64,000 bases of DNA, taken from positions 3,795,001-3,859,000 of the forward strand of contig NC_015580.1 of assembly GCF_000253255.1 (NCBI RefSeq), written 5' to 3'. This DNA comes from Novosphingobium sp. PP1Y. GTDB taxonomy: Bacteria; Pseudomonadota; Alphaproteobacteria; Sphingomonadales; Sphingomonadaceae. A model generated the notes under the pieces. It was not told the DNA's origin. It searched no databases and saw nothing but the letters and a program-made list of their open reading frames with translations. Of the stretch, positions 37,641-45,712 are shown piece by piece. The position numbers and the translations under genes are program-made. Each line of letters opens with the position of its first letter. The first letter of the stretch is position 1.

Positions 37641-38408
37641 ATGACCATGAAACGGCTGCATCTGGTGTGCGGAGCCCCCACGCACGACACTAATTTCGTA
37701 CGCCTGCGACTGCTGGAGGAACTTGCCGGTGACGACAGTCTGTGGGTCAGCGTGAGCGAGGACTTCTCCGCGCTCGACCGGATTGCGCAGGCAGATGCCC
37801 TTGTCGTCTACACTTGCAACGTCTCGCCCGACGACGCGCAAATCGACACTCTTGAGGCCTTCCTCGAACGGGGCGGACGCATGTTCGCCATGCACGCCAG
37901 CAATGCCCTGATCCGATTCACCGACGGTCCGCCGATAGTGGCACAGGGAATCGAGATCCCGGGGCAGGTCGATACGACCGACACAAATCCACGGTTCACC
38001 AACCTGCTCGGCAGCCGCTTCCTCGCGCACCTGCTTTTGCAGCAGATGAGTGTCGAGGTGACAGAACCAGACGATCCCCTGGTCGCGAGTATCGATCCTT
38101 TCACAGTGGAGGACGAACCGTACATCCTCGAACTCACAGGTCCGGCCCGCGTGCTACTCGGCTCGCGCTTCAGCGGCAGCAATCCCGGCTATGTCCTATC
38201 GGATTGGCCTGACCCGGTATTGCATCCGCAAATGTACCTGCGCGAGCATGGGGCAGGCGCGGTCCTCTATCTGGCCCTCGGTCACAGCAGCGGCAAATAT
38301 GACTTTCGACCACTTATGGATGAGGGGCCTGTTACTAGGGGGCCATGGGACTCTCCCCCGTTTCGCGAGATCGTGTCACGCGCATTGCGCTGGGTCGTCG
38401 CCCAGTGA
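37641..38408 (+). CDS. ThuA-like domain protein
   Basis: Protein of 255 residues that fits the ThuA/class I amidotransferase-like fold. It opens with LHLVCGAPTHD, has ADALVVYTCNVSPDD and the family segment LERGGRMFAMHASNA, where ThuA proteins have a G-G-x-hydrophobic-H turn. It ends with AVLYLALGHSSGKYD and REIVSRALRWVV, both common at the end of ThuA domains. ThuA proteins occur in sugar-derivative catabolism, but no reaction is firmly established for most of them. It lies 23 bases after the Rieske gene and overlaps the SDR start by 4 bases, so it is part of the operon. Confidence 0.82.
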   Translation: MTMKRLHLVCGAPTHDTNFVRLRLLEELAGDDSLWVSVSEDFSALDRIAQADALVVYTCNVSPDDAQIDTLEAFLERGGRMFAMHASNALIRFTDGPPIVAQGIEIPGQVDTTDTNPRFTNLLGSRFLAHLLLQQMSVEVTEPDDPLVASIDPFTVEDEPYILELTGPARVLLGSRFSGSNPGYVLSDWPDPVLHPQMYLREHGAGAVLYLALGHSSGKYDFRPLMDEGPVTRGPWDSPPFREIVSRALRWVVAQ

Positions 38409-39196
38409 GCGGGCGTCTGACGGGCAAGGGCGCCCTCATACTGGGGGCCGGCGGGCAGGGCAACATGGGCCAAGCCATCGCGCGGCGCTTCGCGCGTGAG
38501 GGCGCGAAATTGGTAGTCAGTGCCCGCAGCACTGCCGCAATCGAGAACCTTGCAACGGAACTCGCCGGAACGGCGGTGACTTGCGACATACGCTCGAAAA
38601 GTTCAATCGAAGCACTGGCGGACGAGGCGCGCGCAACGCTCGGCCGGATCGACATTGCGGTGGATTGCACCGGCGCCAACTTTGCCATGCCCTTTCTCGA
38701 AACTACTGGCGAGCAATTGCAGGACCTGTTCGACCTTCAATTCAGGGGGCCGTTTCAGTTCATGCAGGTCATGGTCGAGGCGATGGACCATGGCGGCTCT
38801 ATCATCCGCATCAGTTCGGCCGCGTCCACGATCATGCTGGACGACTATGCGGCTTATCGGGGTACGAAGGCGGCGATGGACCAAGTCGCGCGTAGTGTCG
38901 CTGACGAGTTTGGCTCGCAAGGGATCAGGGTCAACTCGATCAGCCCTGGAGCGGTGCGCACGCCGATGACCGCCGAAGTCTGGGCTCACCCCGGAGTGGT
39001 TGCCGAATTCGACCGCACGTCTCCCCTGGGGCGCACCGCGACAGTCGACGAGATTGCCGCCGCCGCGGTCTGGCTGGCCGAGGACGACTGCTTCATGACG
39101 GGCGAGAACCTGCACGTCAGTGGCGGGCTCATGCTACGCAGCAATCCGACAAAGCAACAGATCCTGGCTGCCATGGCGCTCACTGCCGCAACCTGA
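38405..39196 (+). CDS. Short-chain dehydrogenase/reductase (SDR)
   Basis: Protein of 263 residues. The GTG at 38405 overlaps the ThuA-like stop (GTGA) and gives the standard SDR N-terminus; an ATG at 38345 lies inside the upstream gene. The nucleotide motif is GAGGQGNMG, a variant of the classical TGxxxGIG. Catalytic residues are Ser137/Ser138 (IIRISSAAS), Tyr151 and Lys155 (YRGTK). The usual NNAG is replaced by DCTGAN, which is unusual. C-terminal INSISPGAVRTPM-type and VSGGLMLR segments are normal. It probably oxidises a hydroxyl made by the oxygenase (inference). Confidence 0.92.
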   Translation: MSGRLTGKGALILGAGGQGNMGQAIARRFAREGAKLVVSARSTAAIENLATELAGTAVTCDIRSKSSIEALADEARATLGRIDIAVDCTGANFAMPFLETTGEQLQDLFDLQFRGPFQFMQVMVEAMDHGGSIIRISSAASTIMLDDYAAYRGTKAAMDQVARSVADEFGSQGIRVNSISPGAVRTPMTAEVWAHPGVVAEFDRTSPLGRTATVDEIAAAAVWLAEDDCFMTGENLHVSGGLMLRSNPTKQQILAAMALTAAT

Positions 39197-39243
39197 TCCG
39201 GTCCGGCTGATTGCGCGGGACGCGAACGACGAGAGGACCAGAA

Positions 39244-39702
39244 TTGTCGAGACAGCAGAACATCGATCTCCTGAACCGCTATTTCCAACTCATGCACGAT
39301 GGAGATTGGGAAGCGGTGGAAGCCATGTATCACGATGACGTGGTCATCCACATGCTCGGAACGACTCCGGCCTCCGGACTGCTCGAAGGGAAGAAAGTGG
39401 TAACCGACGACCTGATTGCGGAAAAGGTTCACGGCGCACTCGTTCCCGAGCGCATCACTTTCGCCAGGCGTTGGAAGATCATGTGCGCGGACGACGAGCG
39501 CGTCGTCGCCATCATGGAGGGAGGCGGGCCGACAAGGACTGGCGACAACTACGACCAGACGTATTGCGAGATCTTCCGTTTCAAGCACGGCAAGGTCATC
39601 GAAATGCACGCTTTCTTTGACACCGCCCTCGCCGAACGTGCGCTATTCGGCAATCCTCTCAAGGAACCGCGCGAGCCGGGTTCGGCGCGCATGGACTACT
39701 GA
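39244..39702 (+). CDS. NTF2-like (SnoaL/ketosteroid isomerase-type) protein
   Basis: Protein of 152 residues. TTG at 39244 is chosen because GAGAGGA lies 7 bases upstream and the frame then begins directly with the domain (RQQNIDLLNRYFQLMHDGDW). The cone-shaped NTF2-like fold is suggested by EAVEAMYHDDVVIHM, the central strands and YCEIFRFKHGKVIEMHAFFD. Relatives are isomerases, cyclases and hydratases, and the beta subunit of Rieske oxygenases has the same fold. It follows the SDR by 47 bases. It shows sequence resemblance (EIFRF, FDTALAERALF) to the tandem protein at 42597-43499. Confidence 0.85.
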   Translation: MSRQQNIDLLNRYFQLMHDGDWEAVEAMYHDDVVIHMLGTTPASGLLEGKKVVTDDLIAEKVHGALVPERITFARRWKIMCADDERVVAIMEGGGPTRTGDNYDQTYCEIFRFKHGKVIEMHAFFDTALAERALFGNPLKEPREPGSARMDY

Positions 39703-39715
39703 GCCCGATGGGAAA

Positions 39716-39901
39716 GCTGAGGACCGCGTGTATCTCGTCAGCAGGGCGACGCGGGGGATCGGCGGAGCCATCGTCATGGCCTTTGCTGCGAAGGGCGCGA
39801 CCACGGTCATGACCGACAACCGCCAAGAGCCCCCCGGAGCGTTGGCGGATGAGCCAGCCCAAGTGGCACCGGGGCAGAAAGCTGCGAACAAAATTGGCTG
39901 A
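39716..39901 (+). pseudogene. SDR N-terminal fragment
   Basis: A reading frame without its own start encodes RVYLVSRATRGIGGAIVMAF then AAKGATTVMTDNR, the nucleotide-binding start of a classical SDR, and then loses resemblance before a stop. It directly follows the NTF2-like gene. It is a broken remnant rather than a functional protein. Confidence 0.6.
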
Positions 39902-39934
39902 TCCAAAAGACTCGTCGAGCGGGGTTTCGAGGGT

Positions 39935-40000
39935 TCCCCCATCGATGCGATGCCAGCACCGTCGACAAGGATATCGGGCTGGTCAAAAATCGTCATGGAA
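39935..40000 (-). pseudogene. Inverted SDR fragment
   Basis: The minus strand here reads MTIFDQPDILVDGAGIASMG, close to the SDR core FGRxDILVNNAGI. It faces opposite to the SDR fragment at 39716-39901, suggesting that an SDR gene was broken and partly inverted. The match is short, so confidence is modest. Confidence 0.4.
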
Positions 40001-40188
40001 GCGTCCGAGCAGCACATCCCCGTTTTCCGCCCCCTTCGCCATGTTCGATGTCTCAAGATGCCTTTTTCTTGGGATCCTTCCGCAGGTGGGTACCGGCATG
40101 CAGCCACCCACCCGTTGGGTCAGGTGGTATGAGACGCAGGGTGGGCCGCTATCCACTATACCCGTCAATAAAAAACGGGGAGAATACG
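40001..40188 (+). other. Upstream region of receptor gene
   Basis: There is no gene here. It should carry the promoter of the receptor gene at 40189; a GGGGAG ribosome site is present at its right end. With the two SDR fragments it makes up the 486-base gap after the NTF2-like gene. Confidence 0.4.
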
Positions 40189-42588
40189 ATGCACGGGCTC
40201 ACGCTCAGGACGGGACTTTTTGCTTCAGCGGCGGCTTGCGCGCTATCGGCCTCGCAGGCCCATGCGCAGGAGATGGAAACTGCGCAGGACGAGACTGTAA
40301 CCCGGGACGAAATCGTCGTCACCGCTCGACAGCGCAGCGAACGCCTGATTGACGTTCCTGTTGCCGTAACGGCGATGAGCCAGAAGGACCTTGCGCGCTA
40401 CAATTCAAATAGCCTCGGCGATATCGCGCAAATGGCTCCTCAAGTCCGCGTGGCCCAGCAAGCGAGTGGCGGCGGTTCTTCATTCGTTATTCGGGGCATC
40501 GGCTCTTCCACACTCGACACCGGGTTCGATCAGTCGGTGGCCATCAACGTCGATGGGGTCCAGACTGGCCGCGGTCGGTCGCTCCAGCAAAGTTACTTCG
40601 ATATCCAGCAGGTCGAGGTACTCAAGGGTCCACAAGCGCTCTTTTTCGGCAAGAACAGCCCAGCCGGCGTAATCTCGATGCGCTCGGCCGATCCAACGGA
40701 TGAATTGTCCGCCGGCGTCAACGTCGGCTACGAGTTCAAGGCGCACGAGTGGGTTGGCAACGGCTTCGTGTCGGCTCCCCTGACTGACACTCTGGGCTTG
40801 CGCGTCGCATTCCAGGCGCGCCGGATGCGCGGCTGGATGGAGAGCATCCCGGCCGCACCGATTGCGGGAGGTGAGCCCGCCACTGGCCTCGACATGCTTG
40901 CGGCTGACAAGTGGGGCCCCAAGCAGCGCGAGATCATCGGTCGCGTGACACTCAAGTATGCGCCTTCGCCCAATTTCGATCTCAACCTGAAGGTCACAGC
41001 CGGTGTCTCGAAGGACAACGGCGAAGGTACGAACGGCGAAATCGTCTATTGCGGCGGCGGTCCGGTCAACGGGCTCGTCGATCCCTATGCCGACTGCAAG
41101 AAGAATCGCAAAGTCGTCTCCGCCTATACACCCCCTGAACTGACGAACGGCTATATCGCCGGCAAGGACGGCCTGCCCTATTCAAACTACAAGCCGCTGC
41201 TGGCCTCGCTGACTGCTAACTGGAAATCGGACGCCGTCGCCCTTACCTCGGTCACCGGATATTACCGCTATCGTCTCGGCTATCTTCAGAACGGCTTCGA
41301 GAAATCGAGCTTCGCCTACAATCTCGGCTCGCAACTCGAAAAGTACAAATCGTTCTCCCAAGAATTCCGCGCACTTACTACATTCGACGGTCCACTTAAT
41401 GGCATGGTCGGACTGTATTACCAGGACACTTCACTGGAAAATGGCCAGACCTTCCGGATCGCTGCCTTGCCGCAGGATCCGGCGACCGGATACTATTCCA
41501 GCATTTCCAAGACCGGCACGCTCGACGGCAAGACCTATTCCGCCTTCGGACAACTGACCTTCGACATCCTCGAGAATCTTGAACTGGCGGGCGGCCTGCG
41601 ATGGACGAAGGAAAAGAAGACCGTCGCGCAGCGCAACATTTACGTCCACCCGCTTCTGTCATCGCTTTTCCCGCTCACCGAGTTCGATGGCACATTCAAG
41701 GACGACAATGTGTCGCCCGAAGCCACCCTCACCTGGCACCCATCGCCCAACTCTACACTCTATGCCGCCTACAAGACTGGCTACAAGTCGGGTGGCTTCG
41801 GTCTTCCGGCCATCCTTTCGGTCGGCACGGTAGCATCAGACTTCACTTTCGGCCCCGAGAAGGTGAAAGGCGGAGAAATCGGGTTCAAGGGAGAATTCAT
41901 GGGCGGCGCGCTCTCTCTCAACAGCGCGATCTATCTCTATGACTACAAGGGCCTCCAGGTCGACATCTTCGATGGTACGAAGATCACCTACCAGGTGTTC
42001 AATGCCGGTTCGGCGCGCACCAAAGGCGCCGAAGTCAACCTGCGCTACAAGGCCAGCAAGGAATTCTCGCTGCGCGCTGGCCTCGGCTACAACAAGGCGC
42101 GCTATCGCGACTTCCTCTCGGCCTGCTATGCCGGACAGACAATTGCGGACGGTTGCAACTTGCAGCCCGATGGCAACGGTGTCTTCACCCGGCAGGATCT
42201 CAGTGGTGCACCGCTGGTTCGCGCGCCCGACTGGTCAGGCAACTTCGGTGCTACCTATGACGCACCGGTGACCGACCGTTTCAACATCTCGCTGTCCGGA
42301 GACGTCAACGGCACTTCCAAGTATTTCTTCAGCGAGACCGAAGGACCCGGCACCCTCCAGAAGGGCTTCGTCAAGATGGACGCGGCGATCCGCTTCTATC
42401 AGCCCGACAAAGGGTGGACGTTCGCACTGATTGGCAAGAACCTCACTGACAAGTACGTCATTGCCGGCGGCAGCGATCGACCGGCGACCGGTGCAGGCGC
42501 GGGAACCAACGCGTCGACGGACGCGGACATCATCGGCTACATCGAGCGCCCGAGAGAGATCATGATCCAGGTCGGCTACAAGTTCTGA
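40189..42588 (+). CDS. TonB-dependent receptor (catabolic cluster)
   Basis: Receptor of 799 residues from the ATG at 40189, preceded by GGGGAGAA. The signal peptide is about 26 residues (LFASAAACALSASQAHA). The TonB box-like DEIVVTARQRSE and plug (FVIRGIGSSTLDTGFDQSVA, VEVLKGPQALFFGKNSPAGV) are typical of the sphingomonad receptor group often linked to catabolic genes. The barrel ends IMIQVGYKF. It sits between NTF2-like genes of the cluster and is followed after 8 bases by the tandem NTF2-like gene, so it probably imports the substrate of the Rieske pathway (inference). Confidence 0.92.
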   Translation: MHGLTLRTGLFASAAACALSASQAHAQEMETAQDETVTRDEIVVTARQRSERLIDVPVAVTAMSQKDLARYNSNSLGDIAQMAPQVRVAQQASGGGSSFVIRGIGSSTLDTGFDQSVAINVDGVQTGRGRSLQQSYFDIQQVEVLKGPQALFFGKNSPAGVISMRSADPTDELSAGVNVGYEFKAHEWVGNGFVSAPLTDTLGLRVAFQARRMRGWMESIPAAPIAGGEPATGLDMLAADKWGPKQREIIGRVTLKYAPSPNFDLNLKVTAGVSKDNGEGTNGEIVYCGGGPVNGLVDPYADCKKNRKVVSAYTPPELTNGYIAGKDGLPYSNYKPLLASLTANWKSDAVALTSVTGYYRYRLGYLQNGFEKSSFAYNLGSQLEKYKSFSQEFRALTTFDGPLNGMVGLYYQDTSLENGQTFRIAALPQDPATGYYSSISKTGTLDGKTYSAFGQLTFDILENLELAGGLRWTKEKKTVAQRNIYVHPLLSSLFPLTEFDGTFKDDNVSPEATLTWHPSPNSTLYAAYKTGYKSGGFGLPAILSVGTVASDFTFGPEKVKGGEIGFKGEFMGGALSLNSAIYLYDYKGLQVDIFDGTKITYQVFNAGSARTKGAEVNLRYKASKEFSLRAGLGYNKARYRDFLSACYAGQTIADGCNLQPDGNGVFTRQDLSGAPLVRAPDWSGNFGATYDAPVTDRFNISLSGDVNGTSKYFFSETEGPGTLQKGFVKMDAAIRFYQPDKGWTFALIGKNLTDKYVIAGGSDRPATGAGAGTNASTDADIIGYIERPREIMIQVGYKF

Positions 42589-42596
42589 GGACGCCC

Positions 42597-43499
42597 ATGC
42601 CAGACGCCAGTAATGCCGACGTCATTCGCGACTATTATCGCGCCATGGAAGAGGGAGACTTCGCGCACGTCGTCTCCCTTCACGATCCAGAAGTCACCTG
42701 CTGGATGTCGGGCACGAGCTTGGTGTCCGGCCGGTTCGAACAGCGTGAACCCCTTTACGCCCACATGGGTGAGCATGTTCTGGGATCGCTCATCGTCGGC
42801 ACCGAAGATTACGTAAAGGGATCGCGGCTCGTCCTGAGTGATGGCCCTTTCGTTGTAGGCCTGCTTCACGGCGGGCTGCCCGCGAAGGGCGTCGGTCGCT
42901 ACGACCAGTTCTATCTCCAGATATTCCGGTTCGAGAATGGGCTGATCCGGGAGATCGTTGAAATGTTCGATACCGTTATGGTCGAGACAGCGTTGATGAA
43001 GCACTCGCTAGTGACAGGTCGCACATCCCCCGACCGGCCCTTCATTCTCGACGAACCGATCCGTGAACCACTGGCTGACCGGAGCGCAATGGTTGCACTC
43101 GCCGAGGATTTCCTGACCGCAGTTGCTGAAGCGGACATGGGGCGGCTCAAGGCAACGCTCTGCAACGACGCCGAGATACGGATCATCGGTTCGACCCCAT
43201 GGTCGGGAACTTGGGGCGAGCCTTGCGTGCTGGGCTCGATCTTCTCGGAGGGGCTCGATTGGCAAGGTATCGTTGCAGCCGATGCCGGCGGAGCGGCAGG
43301 GCTCGCAAAGAGCCCCAACGGCAATCAGCAGTACGGAGTGCTCCTCGAAGCCCGCGAAGGTCGGATCGGTTGCGTCTCGGTGTTCCTCGACACCGTAGCG
43401 GCCGAATTGTCGGCCTTCGACAACCCGATTGTTGGAGGCTCATCCAGATCCATCAAGCCTCCATTCGACGTGGCGCTAGCCTTTTCGGCCTTGCCGTGA
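42597..43499 (+). CDS. Tandem NTF2-like fusion protein
   Basis: Protein of 300 residues made of two NTF2-like halves. The first (about 1-150) begins SNADVIRDYYRAMEEGDFAH and ends IVEMFDTVMVETALM. The second (about 155-300) begins ALAEDFLTAVAEADMGRLKA and ends CVSVFLDTVAAELSAFDNPI. The first half resembles the single-domain protein at 39244-39702; the second is more divergent. A fused pair would form both subunits of the usual NTF2-like dimer in one chain. Function is unknown; isomerase, hydratase or lyase activity is possible. It follows the receptor after 8 bases with GAGGA as ribosome site. Confidence 0.8.
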   Translation: MPDASNADVIRDYYRAMEEGDFAHVVSLHDPEVTCWMSGTSLVSGRFEQREPLYAHMGEHVLGSLIVGTEDYVKGSRLVLSDGPFVVGLLHGGLPAKGVGRYDQFYLQIFRFENGLIREIVEMFDTVMVETALMKHSLVTGRTSPDRPFILDEPIREPLADRSAMVALAEDFLTAVAEADMGRLKATLCNDAEIRIIGSTPWSGTWGEPCVLGSIFSEGLDWQGIVAADAGGAAGLAKSPNGNQQYGVLLEAREGRIGCVSVFLDTVAAELSAFDNPIVGGSSRSIKPPFDVALAFSALP

Positions 43500-43515
43500 A
43501 CGAGCGGGGCAATTC

Positions 43516-44346
43516 GTGAGCGAAGGCCACTGGCAAAGGACCTTCCCAATGCCAGAGTTCGGTGCTGCTCCGATCCACACCATTAAGCAATCAGTGGTCG
43601 AAGGAGTGACAATACGTGAACCGAAAGATGTGCTTCCCGCTGCCAAGGCGCTGCGCGATGCAATCTGGGCGACATGCGAGTTGCACGTAACCGCGAGCCA
43701 CGACATCTCCGGTACCCGGCCGATGGTCTGCGACGCTGGCACTGCTCTGGCCGCTAGTGTCTTCAGCGCAGCAGGCCCTGATCGATGGTGGTTGGATGGA
43801 GGACTTGCCCTGCGTTCCCCCCTCATCGCGGCAAGCCGCGTGCGCGCCGCGCCGTTCTGGTGCAACGCTGCCGGGATTTACGACTATGGGGGACGCCAGA
43901 TCCTGCCCGAAATCAACCTTGAGAATTTCGCGGCGCGTGCTCTCACCCATTCGGCCATTGTAGTTCCGGTACACCTGCCACTCGGCCAACTCGGCGTCGT
44001 CAGCATCCTGTCGCCAGACGCTTTCTGCGAAGATCTGCGGGAACCGTTCGATCGCCATTCGCAGACATTGGCAACTTGGGCAGGACAATTTGTCTCGACC
44101 TATGTTGAAGCGATGCAAGGCCCATCGCGCATGGCCGGCGCGGCCGGACTTTCGCGTCGCGAGGTCGAATGCCTGCACTGGGCCTCAGTAGGCAAGACCA
44201 ATGAGGAAACGGGAATGATCCTCGGCCTTAGCAGGGCCACCATCCGCTTCCACATCGCCAATGCTGCCCGCAAGCTGGTCGCGGTCAACCGTGACCAGAC
44301 GATCTTCAAGGCCGCGCAGCTCGGCTACTTGCCGAGCTGGCGCTAG
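43516..44346 (+). CDS. LuxR-family regulator with N-terminal sensory domain
   Basis: Protein of 276 residues from GTG 43516. The C-terminus is a LuxR helix-turn-helix (LSRREVECLHWASVGKTNEE then GLSRATIRFHIANAARKL). The N-terminal 180 residues look like an autoinducer-binding-type or GAF-like ligand domain (AIVVPVHLPLGQLGVVSILS). There is no LuxI-type synthase in the window, so it would be a solo LuxR responding to an external signal or the pathway substrate (inference). It is 16 bases downstream of the tandem NTF2-like gene and convergent with the enoyl-CoA hydratase gene. Confidence 0.87.
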   Translation: MSEGHWQRTFPMPEFGAAPIHTIKQSVVEGVTIREPKDVLPAAKALRDAIWATCELHVTASHDISGTRPMVCDAGTALAASVFSAAGPDRWWLDGGLALRSPLIAASRVRAAPFWCNAAGIYDYGGRQILPEINLENFAARALTHSAIVVPVHLPLGQLGVVSILSPDAFCEDLREPFDRHSQTLATWAGQFVSTYVEAMQGPSRMAGAAGLSRREVECLHWASVGKTNEETGMILGLSRATIRFHIANAARKLVAVNRDQTIFKAAQLGYLPSWR

Positions 44347-44350
44347 CCCT

Positions 44351-45136
44351 TCAATGCCCCTGCCAAGACGCGGGCCGACGCTCGCGAAAGGCTGCGACCC
44401 CCTCTTCCTTGTCGCGTGTCGCACATAACCCTGCGAAGGTGCGACGCTCGAACAATAGCCCTGCCGACAGATGGGTTTCAAATGCATGGTTCACCAGTTC
44501 TTTGTTCGCCAAAACTGCCAACGGCGGCATTGCCGCGACAGTTTGGGCCAGTTCCAGCGCCGCATCTAGAAGTTCGTCATCTGGCACGACCCGCGTCACC
44601 AGATTAGAGCGCTCTGCTTCGGTGGCGCTCATCGTCCGGCCCGTGAGGCACATTTCCATCGCCTTCCACTTGCCAACTGCGCGTGCCAGTCGCTGCGAGC
44701 CACCCATCCCCGGAGATATCCCCATGCGAATCTCGGGCTGCCCAAACCGCGCACTTGCGCCAGCCAGGATCATGTCGGCCATCATCGCCAGTTCGCAGCC
44801 ACCGCCAAGTGCGTAGCCCGAGACCGCGGCGATCCAGGGCTTGCGAACGCGAGTGAGCTTTTCAAATGGCGCATAGGGATCGTCACCGAATGCCTCGGCA
44901 AAGCCGCGTGATTCCAACTCGGTGATATCAGCACCCGCGGCAAATGCAGCTTCATTTCCCGTGAGAATGAGGCATGACTGGTTCGGGTCCGCGTCGAAGC
45001 CACTGAAGGCATCCACCAATGCGCACATGACATCCCCGTTCAGCGCATTGCGAACTTCCGGTCGATTGATCCGCACAAGCGTGACGGCATCCATCTTCTC
45101 ACTGGTTACGCAAGGTATGTGGTTCGTTGCATCCAT
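44351..45136 (-). CDS. Enoyl-CoA hydratase/isomerase (crotonase family)
   Basis: Protein of 261 residues, standard crotonase length. Motifs are INRPEVRNALNGD, the oxyanion-hole segments AAFAAGADITELES and GYALGGGCELAMMADM, the catalytic-Glu region FGQPEIRMGISPGMGGSQRL and AVGKWKAMEMCLTGR. Both Glu positions expected for a hydratase appear present. It should hydrate an enoyl-CoA in beta-oxidation-like breakdown. It is on the minus strand, ending 4 bases from the LuxR regulator, at the right edge of the catabolic cluster. No CoA ligase or thiolase is adjacent. Confidence 0.92.
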   Translation of the reverse strand: MDATNHIPCVTSEKMDAVTLVRINRPEVRNALNGDVMCALVDAFSGFDADPNQSCLILTGNEAAFAAGADITELESRGFAEAFGDDPYAPFEKLTRVRKPWIAAVSGYALGGGCELAMMADMILAGASARFGQPEIRMGISPGMGGSQRLARAVGKWKAMEMCLTGRTMSATEAERSNLVTRVVPDDELLDAALELAQTVAAMPPLAVLANKELVNHAFETHLSAGLLFERRTFAGLCATRDKEEGVAAFRERRPASWQGH

Positions 45137-45249
45137 TACTTGCGCCTACCGCGATCACTCCGCTTGGCTAAACGCACCATAAGGTGAGTTGTGATATCAT
45201 GCACGATACGAAAGGGCCTCAACGGAGAGGATTGGGAACGTTTGAAGGT

Positions 45250-45525
45250 ATGTTTGACCTTCAAGGTCACAAGGCCACGGTGACGAGTGGGTCGAGCGGT
45301 TTGGGACGACATTTCGCGCAGGCCGTTTCCGGGCCGGCGCAGATCTTGTTCTCGGGGCGCGGCGGCACGAACACCTGGATGCCACGGCAAGACCGGTGTG
45401 CATTTTAGGACAGCATTGCCGAACCATCGCTTTCGACGTCTGCGGCAGCCGCAGCAAAGAGCGGGCCTCCGCCGTCTTGGCGGACATCGACATGCAGCGT
45501 CTGGGAAGGCGCCGAACCTGGTGCC
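45250..45525 (+). pseudogene. Frameshifted SDR gene remnant
   Basis: An ATG at 45250 starts MFDLQGHKATVTSGSSGLGR, the N-terminus of an SDR, but the frame ends at 45408. SDR-like sequence resumes in another frame at about 45408-45480 (RTIAFDVCGSRSKERASAVL). The gene is therefore frameshifted and lacks its catalytic half. It ends against the left attachment site of the integrative element, and no continuation is seen beyond the right end. Confidence 0.65.
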
Positions 45526-45541
45526 CAGAACTGAACGGTCA

Positions 45542-45582
45542 TGGCGCACCCGACAGGATTCGAACCTGTGGCCTCTGCCTTC
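45542..45582 (-). repeat. Left attachment repeat (tRNA-Arg 3' fragment)
   Basis: This 41-bp sequence is identical to 55959-55999 and corresponds to the tRNA 3' end through part of the anticodon loop. Just beyond it, CTGCC-TTCTGAG-TGCAG (45575-45591) mimics the anticodon stem-loop CTGCC-TTCGGAG-GGCAG of the tRNA, which suggests strand exchange within the anticodon loop. Confidence 0.9.
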
Positions 45583-45684
45583 TGAGTGCAGAGTTTCCGT
45601 ACAATGCGGGACAACCTGGAACACCGAAGGCCCTGAAATAGCGTTATTTTCTATCTCTCCTTGTTTCTGATAATCCCTGCATGT

Positions 45685-45704
45685 ATTCCATACGCATTCC
45701 ATAC
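45685..45704. repeat. Paired integrase arm-type repeats, left end
   Basis: ATTCCATAC occurs at 45685-45693 and 45696-45704, 11 bases apart, just before the integrase gene. The same paired motif occurs near the right end (55905-55923). The arrangement fits integrase arm-binding sites (inference). Confidence 0.6.
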
Positions 45705-45712
45705 AAAACGGA

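Noticed and set aside
32744..45541. Idea that the catabolic cluster is itself a tRNA-Arg island sharing the same attachment site
   Set aside because: No copy of the 41-bp attachment repeat and no second integrase was found near 32.7 kb, so this cannot be supported.
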